This document shows positions 18,777 through 26,286 of a DNA stretch of 64,000 nucleotides, piece after piece. The notes below the pieces were generated by a model. It searched no databases. It was given only the letters and a program-made list of their open reading frames with translations, and was not told the origin of the DNA. The position numbers and the translations under genes are program-made. Positions within the stretch are counted from its first letter, which is position 1; every line of letters starts with the position of its first letter. The stretch lies in the NCBI GenBank assembly GCA_965601455.1, contig OZ271831.1:1116001-1180000 (forward strand), given 5' to 3'. The stretch comes from JANQEU01 sp965601455. Its GTDB lineage: Bacteria; Bacteroidota; Bacteroidia; Cytophagales; Cyclobacteriaceae.

Positions 18777-18789
18777 TACAATAAATATA
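18747..18789. repeat. 17-bp direct repeat in the PadR promoter, probable operator
   Basis: TTTGTACAATAAATATA occurs twice, at 18747-18763 and 18773-18789, with a 26-bp period. Each copy contains the palindrome TTGTACAA core. The first copy supplies the -33 TTTG and the second overlaps the -7 element, so a protein bound here would block the promoter. PadR itself is the obvious candidate, which is inference. Confidence 0.6.
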
Positions 18790-18793
18790 TTCT

Positions 18794-19117
18794 ATGAAAG
18801 GGGAATCATTAGGCGAATTAGAGGAATTGATTTTATTGTCAATTGGCTCATTAGGAGATGATGCTTATGCCGTGGCTATTCAACAGGAGCTTTCTGATAA
18901 GGCGAGGAGGACACCTGATATAACCGCTATTCATTCCGTACTTAGAAGGCTTGAGGCAAAGGGATTTGCAACATCTGATATGGGAGGTGCCACAAATGAA
19001 CGTGGGGGCAGAAGAAAGAGGTATTATACTATGACTGTTGCTGGTAGGAAGGCATTGGATAACTCAATGGTCATTCGTATGGAGTTATATAAGAAATTGT
19101 TGACCGCTGAAGGATGA
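18794..19117 (+). CDS. PadR-family transcriptional regulator
   Basis: This 107-residue winged-helix repressor shows the PadR pattern: GELEELILLSIGSLGDDAYA for the first helices, TAIHSVLRRLEAKGFA for the recognition helix, and RRKRYYTMTVAGRKAL for the wing. PadR proteins usually repress their own operon until a ligand or membrane stress releases them. The ATG lies directly after a promoter covered by a direct repeat, consistent with autoregulation. Its stop overlaps the permease start by four bases (ATGA), so the two genes are one transcription unit. Confidence 0.92.
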   Translation: MKGESLGELEELILLSIGSLGDDAYAVAIQQELSDKARRTPDITAIHSVLRRLEAKGFATSDMGGATNERGGRRKRYYTMTVAGRKALDNSMVIRMELYKKLLTAEG

Positions 19118-21777
19118 TTGCCCGACCTCCAAAATGGATGGATAGAATCCTTTCCTGGTATTGTAAGCAGGAATTACTTGAAGACCTACAGGGAGATTTG
19201 TGGGAGTTATATCAGGGTCAGGTAGGAAAAAAAACCACCTACAGGAATATTCGATATTTCTTATGGATCATCCGGTCACTCCGTCCATCTACGATCAAAG
19301 GGTTGAAATTCAAAAACTCAAACAATATGACTTTAAATAATTTCAAGATTGCTGGAAGAATACTCTGGAAAGATAGATTCAATACAGGGATTAATCTACT
19401 TGGATTATCATTAGGAACTGTGTGCTTTTTTCTTTTAGGATTTTACGTCTGGCAGGAACTTAGTTACGATCATTTCCATAGGAATAAGGACAGATTATAT
19501 CGTACTTGGCTACTGGAGGATTATGGTAATGGTCAAACGTATTTCAATAGTCAGGTTCCATTTCGTTTTGAGGAACTTCTCGAAGGAAATTTTCCTGAAA
19601 TCGAGGATGCTATCCAATTGACAAAGCAAAACTATCTTATTGGAAGGGGAGAGAATCGAATTAATGAATCGGTGTCATTAATTAGCCCGGAGATGTTTGA
19701 TGTATTCGATTTTAAGCTTTTGGAAGGAAATACTTCAAAGCCACTCGAGTCAAAAAGAGCGGTCATCATATCTGATGACTACGCGAAAAAGTACTTCGGA
19801 GATAGTGAGCCAATTGGCAAGTATCTTGGGATCCAGTTGGATAGTACGATCACAGATTTTCAAGTGACCGCGGTATTCGAAGACATGCCCGTTTCTTCCA
19901 GCATTGATTTTGATATCGCCATATCCTCTGATAATAACCGAGATATTTTTGGATATCGTGCTATGAATGCCTGGTGGTTGGTGGCTCCTGAGATGTATAT
20001 ACTGATTAAAGAGGGTGCGACTATTAGTGACGTCGAATCGAAGATTCAGGATGTTGTTATGAGTTACCTGGGAGAGGACGTGGAGAGAGATGAGTATACC
20101 ATTGGATTTCAGCCTTTGACAGATATTCACTTAAATCCTGATATTCCTCTGGGGTACGCACCTGTTGCCAATCCTCAATACGTGCTGATTCTTGGAATCA
20201 TTGGAGTTTTGGTCTTGATAATTGCTTGTATCAACTACACTACCCTGTCAATTGGACAAAGTTTAAGGAGGACAAAGGAAGTAGCAATGCGAAAGGTACT
20301 AGGTGCAACTAGAGGAGGATTAATCTTTCATTACCTGGCTGAAAGCGCTTTGGTTACTTCTATATCGTTATTAATTGGAGTTTTTCTAGCGATTTCTTTA
20401 ATCCCGACATTTAATAGGCTCACCGGAACAGAGATCCTGTTGACATTTGAATGGTGGCATTTAAGTGTCTACGTTATTGTCGGTTTATTAATCGCTTTGC
20501 TAGCTGGAGCATACCCGGCGTTTGTACTCTCAGCTCAGAAGTCACTCAGTATGTTTCGTGGATCAGGATTTCATCCGAAGAATCAATTAGTTAGGAATGG
20601 GATGGTACTTTTTCAATTCATGATTACGGTATTTCTTATTTCCAGCACACTCATCATGCGGGATCAGGTGAATTACCTACAGAATAAGAATTTGGGATAC
20701 CAGCATGAGGCAGTCGTATCTGTAAAATTATTTGCTGATCCGGGAGCCCAGAGAACTACGGAGATTATTGAAACGGGATTTGATAATGGTGAATTACTAA
20801 AGGCTCGTTTGTCTCAATACCCTGAAGTTTCGAAGATAGGCATGGGCACTCATGTATTTGGAACTCCAGGATGGGCAAGTCTTGCTTACACTCAAGATGA
20901 CGGTACATTTCGACGGTTTAGTTTGTTAATAGTTGACCCCTACTATTTTCAGACCTTCAATATAAAGATGAAAGAAGGTCGAGCTTTTGATCCAGAAAGC
21001 GCATTGGATCAGAGACAGTCAGTTATTATAAATGAATCGGCCGCTGATTATTTTGGATATTCTAATGCCGTGGGAGAAAAGTTACCAGGAAATAAGGAGT
21101 TCGGAGATCATCAGATCATAGGTGTAACTAACAATTTTCACTTCTCATCCTTACACCAAGATATTGAGCCTCTGATTATTGTCCAGAATCCACTCCCAAT
21201 TTTCCAAGGCGTTTCTGATGGTGATTTCCGAGACTCGTTGGTCCCTAAGCTGGTTTTCACCTATACGGGGTCTAATCTTCTCTACGTAAGGGAAATCTTG
21301 GAAGAGAACTGGAGCTCATCTTTTCCGAACGAAAGCTTACAGTTTGATTTTGTAAGTGAGCAAATATCCGCCTTGTATGAAAGTGAAGCTCGTATGAATA
21401 AGCTGGTAGTTATTGCAACTATTCTTTCCATTTTAATCGCGATTTTAGGTTTATTGGGTCTTACGGTCATAACGGCAAATAGTCGCATTAAGGAAATCGG
21501 TATACGTAAGATTATGGGTGCGGATACGCTATCGATATTTTCTTTGTTGTCAAAGAAGTTTATAGTTCTCCTGGTAATCGGAACCCTAGCTTCAGTGCCG
21601 ATAACAATTTTCATCATGAGAGGTTGGTTGGAGAATTTCGCCTATCATGTGGAGATTGGCTTTATCCAGTTTGTATTGGGAGCGACTCTGTCTATTGTGA
21701 TCGCGGGTATAGTTATTCTGTATCACACCATTCGAACGGTTCGAGTCAACCCGATTTCCTCATTGAGAGATGAATAG
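19114..21777 (+). CDS. Orphan MacB/FtsX-type ABC permease with N-terminal prefix domain
   Basis: The 887-residue protein has an N-terminal cytoplasmic prefix (about 1-65, with KQELLEDLQGDLWELYQ), a first membrane helix, a MacB-type periplasmic domain, three helices (around 345-475), a second periplasmic domain and a last FtsX helix bundle (around 760-880, ending RVNPISSLRDE). This duplicated FtsX layout with a PadR partner and no adjacent ATPase matches the orphan permeases known from Bacteroidota and Acidobacteria. The substrate or signal is unknown. It is co-translated with PadR. Confidence 0.9.
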   Translation: MIARPPKWMDRILSWYCKQELLEDLQGDLWELYQGQVGKKTTYRNIRYFLWIIRSLRPSTIKGLKFKNSNNMTLNNFKIAGRILWKDRFNTGINLLGLSLGTVCFFLLGFYVWQELSYDHFHRNKDRLYRTWLLEDYGNGQTYFNSQVPFRFEELLEGNFPEIEDAIQLTKQNYLIGRGENRINESVSLISPEMFDVFDFKLLEGNTSKPLESKRAVIISDDYAKKYFGDSEPIGKYLGIQLDSTITDFQVTAVFEDMPVSSSIDFDIAISSDNNRDIFGYRAMNAWWLVAPEMYILIKEGATISDVESKIQDVVMSYLGEDVERDEYTIGFQPLTDIHLNPDIPLGYAPVANPQYVLILGIIGVLVLIIACINYTTLSIGQSLRRTKEVAMRKVLGATRGGLIFHYLAESALVTSISLLIGVFLAISLIPTFNRLTGTEILLTFEWWHLSVYVIVGLLIALLAGAYPAFVLSAQKSLSMFRGSGFHPKNQLVRNGMVLFQFMITVFLISSTLIMRDQVNYLQNKNLGYQHEAVVSVKLFADPGAQRTTEIIETGFDNGELLKARLSQYPEVSKIGMGTHVFGTPGWASLAYTQDDGTFRRFSLLIVDPYYFQTFNIKMKEGRAFDPESALDQRQSVIINESAADYFGYSNAVGEKLPGNKEFGDHQIIGVTNNFHFSSLHQDIEPLIIVQNPLPIFQGVSDGDFRDSLVPKLVFTYTGSNLLYVREILEENWSSSFPNESLQFDFVSEQISALYESEARMNKLVVIATILSILIAILGLLGLTVITANSRIKEIGIRKIMGADTLSIFSLLSKKFIVLLVIGTLASVPITIFIMRGWLENFAYHVEIGFIQFVLGATLSIVIAGIVILYHTIRTVRVNPISSLRDE

Positions 21778-21785
21778 AAATTTCC

Positions 21786-21815
21786 TTGATTGGTAGACGC
21801 AGAGTTTTAACTTTG
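21786..21815 (+). promoter_or_regulatory. Promoter of the sugar nucleotidyltransferase-kinase operon
   Basis: TTG at 21786-21788, a 19-bp spacer and TAACTTTG at 21808-21815 match the Bacteroidota promoter consensus. The expected transcription start is near 21822, twelve bases before the ATG at 21834. Confidence 0.55.
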
Positions 21816-21833
21816 CCGGCCTAATTGGAAAAT

Positions 21834-22736
21834 ATGAAACCTTCACTCGTTATCCTGGCGGCAGGTATTGGTAGTCGTTATGGAGGCATCAAGCAACTGG
21901 ATGGATTTGGCCCTCATGGAGAAAGAATCATCGATTACACTGTATTTGATGCTATTCAAGCTGGATACGGAAAAATAATCTTCATCATTAGAAAGGAAAT
22001 TGAGGAAGATTTCAACGAGTTAATCATAACCAGGTGGAAAGATAAAGTCGATCTGCATGTTGTATTCCAGGAATTGGATTCTCTTCCAAAGGGCTATTCT
22101 CTTCCTCCAAGTCGTGTAAAACCATGGGGCACGGCACATGCTGTTTGGATGACCGAAGGAATTGTTCAGGAACCATTTGCTATCGTAAATGCTGATGATT
22201 TCTATGGTAGAGAATCTCTTAAAGGAGCTGCTGATTACCTTAAATCACTTAATCCAGAGGATCTGGGTGCCTGTCTAGTAGGATATCAGGTTAAGAACAC
22301 CCTAACTGATTTTGGTACGGTTTCCAGGGGAATTTGTGAAGCGGATGAAAATGGTATGCTTACTGAGATAATTGAACGCACCAAGATTTCGCGTGAAGCT
22401 GGAGGAAAAATCTATTTCGAGGAAGAAGATGAAAAGACTTACATAGAAGAAGATACCCTTGTTTCTATGAATCTTATGGGATTTTCTCCACGTGTTTTTG
22501 ATCAAATAAGAGAAGGTTTCGATGCTGTCTACAAGGAATCGCTGACGAATCCTAAAAAGGAATACTATATTCCCACTGTTCTAAATGAATGGATTAAATC
22601 AGGAGTGAAGGTTCCTGTAATTTCAACCAAGGATCAATGGTTTGGGGTCACTTATAAGGAGGATAAACCCTGGGTGAAAGAGCAATTCAAGAAGCTACAC
22701 GACTCTTCCCAATATCCAGTCGATCTTTGGGGCTAA
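21834..22736 (+). CDS. Sugar-1-phosphate nucleotidyltransferase
   Basis: This 300-residue NTP-transferase has the N-terminal signature LVILAAGIGSRYGGIKQLDG, where the loop binds the nucleotide, and VNADDFYGRESL with the metal-binding aspartates. The family transfers a nucleotide to sugar 1-phosphates. The next gene is a sugar-kinase-like phosphotransferase and the one facing it is a hexosaminidase, so UDP-N-acetylhexosamine formation is the best guess. ATG at 21834 is preferred over the TTG three codons earlier because a promoter is well placed for it. The stop is two bases before the kinase ATG. Confidence 0.88.
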   Translation: MKPSLVILAAGIGSRYGGIKQLDGFGPHGERIIDYTVFDAIQAGYGKIIFIIRKEIEEDFNELIITRWKDKVDLHVVFQELDSLPKGYSLPPSRVKPWGTAHAVWMTEGIVQEPFAIVNADDFYGRESLKGAADYLKSLNPEDLGACLVGYQVKNTLTDFGTVSRGICEADENGMLTEIIERTKISREAGGKIYFEEEDEKTYIEEDTLVSMNLMGFSPRVFDQIREGFDAVYKESLTNPKKEYYIPTVLNEWIKSGVKVPVISTKDQWFGVTYKEDKPWVKEQFKKLHDSSQYPVDLWG

Positions 22737-22738
22737 GC

Positions 22739-23758
22739 ATGGAAGAAGTAGCTCGGGAGTTTAGTATTGATGGGGATATTCGCGCAATAGAACGTATTGG
22801 TGTCGGGCATATTCATCACTCTTTCAAAGTTGTAACCTCAACTACTTCCTACTTCCTTCAAAGGATTAATCATCGAATTTTCGACCCACACATATTAGAT
22901 AGAAATTTGACTACCATCTTACCCTATCTACAAGGTTCGGATAAGGTTTATGAGACACTCCAACCGGTGAAAACTACCGGTAATGATACGGTGCTAATTA
23001 AAGATGGGAGATACTTTCGAATGTTTTTGTTCAAGAAGGATATGGTATCTCACGATGCTCCTAAATCTCTCTCTTTGATTTACGAAGGAGCGAAAGCTTT
23101 CGGTGCATTTGCCAGATTGCTAAAACCGCTTAAAGTGGGCAATGTCCATGAGATTTTACCAGGTTTTCATTCCTTAAACGGGAGACTGAAGCAATTGGAA
23201 GAGTCTTCAAAAAACTGTGAAGAATTCCTGCTTTCGGAAACTGCCCAGGAGTTTGCCATCATCTCGAAATATTCAACCGAATGCCTTGAAATAGAAAAAG
23301 CATGGAAAAGCGGAAAGATTCCAACACGCGTTGTTCACAACGACACTAAGTTCAATAATCTGCTATTTGATCAAAAGGAGAAGGCAAGATGTGTTGTAGA
23401 CCTTGATACGGTTATGCCTGGTATTATTCATTTTGACCTGGGAGATGGGCTCCGCACAACTTCAACCATGGCAATGGAAGATGAAAAGAATCTAGAAAAA
23501 GTAATAATAGATAGGGAGAGGTACGATTCATTTTTCGAGGGCTATCTCGATGGTCTCTCCGAATCCTTTACCGGCGAGGACCAACAACTGTTATCCATCT
23601 CCGGTATGTACATGGCGATGATAATGGGAATCCGTTTCCTGACCGATTTTCTTGATGGTAACAAGTACTATCAAGTGCAATATCCTGATCACAACCTGGA
23701 TCGGGCGAGGTGCCAGCTGCACCTCGCCCGATCCTTCCATGACTTAAATAAGAACTAA
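22739..23758 (+). CDS. Phosphotransferase-family sugar kinase, NahK-like
   Basis: This 339-residue protein belongs to the aminoglycoside phosphotransferase/choline kinase superfamily. The catalytic loop is VVHNDTKFNNLLFD and the metal-binding aspartate is in VVDLDTVMPG. The N-terminal IGVGHIHHSFKV replaces the usual nucleotide loop. N-acetylhexosamine 1-kinase (NahK) has this fold, size and C-terminal pattern, and it is adjacent to a nucleotidyltransferase, as in known salvage operons. Specificity is inferred. ATG at 22739 follows the previous stop by two bases. The last codons contain a perfect 16-bp inverted repeat. Confidence 0.82.
   Translation: MEEVAREFSIDGDIRAIERIGVGHIHHSFKVVTSTTSYFLQRINHRIFDPHILDRNLTTILPYLQGSDKVYETLQPVKTTGNDTVLIKDGRYFRMFLFKKDMVSHDAPKSLSLIYEGAKAFGAFARLLKPLKVGNVHEILPGFHSLNGRLKQLEESSKNCEEFLLSETAQEFAIISKYSTECLEIEKAWKSGKIPTRVVHNDTKFNNLLFDQKEKARCVVDLDTVMPGIIHFDLGDGLRTTSTMAMEDEKNLEKVIIDRERYDSFFEGYLDGLSESFTGEDQQLLSISGMYMAMIMGIRFLTDFLDGNKYYQVQYPDHNLDRARCQLHLARSFHDLNKN
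23698..23734. repeat. Perfect 16-bp GC-rich inverted repeat at the end of the kinase gene
   Basis: GGATCGGGCGAGGTGC at 23698-23713, a five-base loop CAGCT and the exact reverse complement at 23719-23734 form a strong hairpin. It lies inside the kinase reading frame, 24 bases before its end and just before the stop of the convergent hexosaminidase. There is no T-run on either side, so it is not a standard intrinsic terminator, but it could stop or stabilise transcripts from both genes. Confidence 0.85.
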
Positions 23759-25324
23759 TTATCTCCAGTCCACCGTGGCCGATTGGTAATAATTAATCTC
23801 TCTTTTCTCAAAGCGATCACTGAATTGCCCCAATCTAATGCGGTATTCATCCCAATCCCTTTGGGAGGTAGTCCACCCAATTTCTGCGTACCCTAGGAGT
23901 CTGGGAAAGGTCATGTATTCAATTTCGTCCATGTTATCTATGGTTTCCGACCATAAGGGAGCTTCTATTCCCAATATATCTTCGTCGTCAATATTCTCAG
24001 AGAGTTTGGCTGGGTCCCATTGGTATCCGTCGTTTACCTCAATATAAGCAGCCCAGTGAAGACCCCACTGCGTAGTTGAATCATACTGCATATCCATGTA
24101 TGTACGATCGGCTGGTGACATGATAAGTTTTGATCCTTTATTCACTGCCATTTCACCAAATTCCATGCTGTTCCAAAGTTGAAGTACAGTTTGATTATTT
24201 ACATCTGCCTGGGCCAATTCATCCCACCCGACGACAACTTTTCCCAATGTAGCAACCGAGTCCAGCACTCTATTCATGAAATATTTGTAGTCATCATCTT
24301 TTGTTGCGTGGGTTTCATCTCCGCCAATATGTAAATAGGGACCAGGTGTCATTTCTGCCAATTCGGTGAGTACATCTGTCACAAATTTGTAAGTGAGGTC
24401 ACTATCTGTACAAAAAGAACTGAACCCTACCTCGATTCCAGTGTATAACCCATCTGGATTCATTTCTCTCGATAAATCCACGGCGTAAGGCTGGCAGTTC
24501 AATTCCTTGTAGGAGGCTAGCGCGGCATGACAATGCCCGGGCATATCGATTTCCGGCACAATAGTGACGTGGCGCTCGGCGGCATACCTAACAATGTCTT
24601 TGTACTCTTCTTGTGTATAATAACCACCTTCACCACCACCTACTTCAGTGCTACCGCCAATTTGTGCAAGTTTCGGCCAGCTCTTGATCTCAATTCGCCA
24701 TCCCTGATCGTTGGTAAGCCCGAGATGAAGGTAGTTCATTTTGTAATAGGCCAAGTAGTCGATGAACTGCTTCACGTCCTGAACGGAAAAGAAATGCCTT
24801 GCAACATCCAGCATAGCTCCCCGATATTCGAATCTTGGTTCGTCCTCGATAATGCCTGAAGCTATTTCCACAGATTCTTTATTCAAGGGAAGTAGCTGTA
24901 TAAGCGTTTGTATTCCACGGAAAACACCGGCCTCGGTGCGTCCGGTTAAGGTAATATTATCTTCTGTAACCTCCAGACTATACCCTTCGTCGTTCGTAGA
25001 TATGGCGCTATTGACTTTTAATGAAATACTACCCTTTTCCGCTAGGTTATCTACAGCAGTTTCTAAACCGGTAAGTAGGGTAATTTCCTTTGAAAGGAAT
25101 TCAGCTGCTTTTCCAAGAGCCTCATTTCCATTCAACGCGATTATCGCTCCGTTTTGAAGCAAGAAAGAACTACCGGTAGCTGTTACGGATTTGGGTCTCG
25201 GTATTAGTGCTTCAGCTGCCAGATCTTTAGGTGTCCGTGGAGCTTCGCAAGACATCGTGGTAAGGATGCCAAGGATTAGAATTATCAACGGATTTTTCAT
25301 TAGTATTGGTTTTTTTGTTTTCAT
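23759..25324 (-). CDS. Beta-N-acetylhexosaminidase, GH20 lipoprotein
   Basis: This 521-residue exo-glycosidase releases terminal GlcNAc or GalNAc. The signal LIILILGILTTMSC ends in a lipobox, so it is probably a lipoprotein of the outer membrane or periplasm. An N-terminal GH20b domain (about 35-150) precedes the catalytic barrel, with MLDVARHFF, ITIVPEIDMPGHC-like VTIVPEIDMPGH and the catalytic Asp-Glu pair in HIGGDETHA near residue 335. ATG at 25300 (MKNPLI) is an equally good start. It directly follows the VOC gene and faces the nucleotidyltransferase-kinase pair, which could use its GlcNAc product. Confidence 0.95.
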   Translation of the reverse strand: MKTKKPILMKNPLIILILGILTTMSCEAPRTPKDLAAEALIPRPKSVTATGSSFLLQNGAIIALNGNEALGKAAEFLSKEITLLTGLETAVDNLAEKGSISLKVNSAISTNDEGYSLEVTEDNITLTGRTEAGVFRGIQTLIQLLPLNKESVEIASGIIEDEPRFEYRGAMLDVARHFFSVQDVKQFIDYLAYYKMNYLHLGLTNDQGWRIEIKSWPKLAQIGGSTEVGGGEGGYYTQEEYKDIVRYAAERHVTIVPEIDMPGHCHAALASYKELNCQPYAVDLSREMNPDGLYTGIEVGFSSFCTDSDLTYKFVTDVLTELAEMTPGPYLHIGGDETHATKDDDYKYFMNRVLDSVATLGKVVVGWDELAQADVNNQTVLQLWNSMEFGEMAVNKGSKLIMSPADRTYMDMQYDSTTQWGLHWAAYIEVNDGYQWDPAKLSENIDDEDILGIEAPLWSETIDNMDEIEYMTFPRLLGYAEIGWTTSQRDWDEYRIRLGQFSDRFEKREINYYQSATVDWR

Positions 25325-25702
25325 TTATTCTTTTCTGGTTGATTGGTGTAATGCCACCCGATTTCCTTCTGAGTCCTCAAAATGGCCACAAAATCCATCC
25401 TGACCAATGGGGAACTTGTTATTTATAACCTGGCCACCTGATTCCAAGACACGTTCCAGTACGCTGTCAATATCTTGTACTGAGAAGTAAACCATAGTGC
25501 CCTCGTGAGAGGGAACATAACCATCGGCCTCCATTAGTGTTCCCGTCGCACCTGTGCCTTCAGGGGTGAACGGAAACCATCCCATTTTTAAGTTGTTCAT
25601 CTCCTGTATGGTTATTTCTATCTCAAAAACAGACTCATAAAACTCTTTTGCTCTTTCCAGGTCGTTTACTGGAATTTCAAACCAGTTGATGGGATTTTTC
25701 AT
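25325..25702 (-). CDS. VOC-family (glyoxalase/bleomycin-resistance fold) protein
   Basis: This 125-residue protein shows the vicinal-oxygen-chelate fold: INWFEIPVNDLERAKEFYESVF at the first module and VYFSVQDIDSVLERVLESGGQV at the second, ending with GFCGHFEDSEGNRVALH. VOC proteins bind a metal with residues from both modules and catalyse varied reactions, so the substrate remains unknown. The stop codon immediately precedes the hexosaminidase ATG, implying co-transcription, although a functional link is not evident. Confidence 0.9.
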   Translation of the reverse strand: MKNPINWFEIPVNDLERAKEFYESVFEIEITIQEMNNLKMGWFPFTPEGTGATGTLMEADGYVPSHEGTMVYFSVQDIDSVLERVLESGGQVINNKFPIGQDGFCGHFEDSEGNRVALHQSTRKE

Positions 25703-25866
25703 TTCTGTCGTACTATAGTAGGTCTAAAGTTGCCTTGAAAACTATTCACTGCTAGATCAAATGCATTATTATACACCAACTATCGGTAAAAAATAGAAGT
25801 AGTATACTAGTTAGTTTTGGGTGCATGTTTATAAGTTTGAAAAGTCACACAATTTAAATTCAAATA

Positions 25867-26286
25867 ATGGAATTGGCTGTAAGTCTACATTTTAAAGATG
25901 ACGAGGAGTATTACACAGTAAATGATTCAGGGAATCGTACTGAAATAGATATGCTACCTAAAGATCAAAAGAAAGCACAATCACCAATGGAGTTGCTTCT
26001 GAGCAGTGTGGTGGCTTGTGCAGCTGTCGATATTGTGTCAATGATCAAGAAAAGACGGAAGACGTTGGTCGATTTTAAAGGGAAGGCTACCGGAGTTAGA
26101 AGAGAAGAACACCCAAAGAAGTTTACTTCAATTAACGTACATTATGAGATTATATCTCCGGATCTCACAGATAAGGAAGCCGATAGGATCGTTGGGTTAG
26201 CGGTTGAAAAGTATTGCTCAGTAGCTTCTACGATTAATGAGAGTTCTGAATTAACCCACAGCTTTGAAATAAAACCAGAAGCATAA
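25867..26286 (+). CDS. OsmC-family peroxide reductase-like protein
   Basis: The 139-residue protein has the OsmC fold. SPMELLLSSVVACAAVDIVSMI carries the first cysteine, and VEKYCSVASTINESSEL the second. In OsmC/Ohr these two cysteines reduce organic hydroperoxides using lipoyl or thiol partners. The size and the arrangement with Val-Ala-Cys-Ala fit the OsmC/YhfA branch. The gene ends directly against the ATG of the hybrid histidine kinase with no spacer, so the two are almost certainly co-transcribed. Confidence 0.9.
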   Translation: MELAVSLHFKDDEEYYTVNDSGNRTEIDMLPKDQKKAQSPMELLLSSVVACAAVDIVSMIKKRRKTLVDFKGKATGVRREEHPKKFTSINVHYEIISPDLTDKEADRIVGLAVEKYCSVASTINESSELTHSFEIKPEA

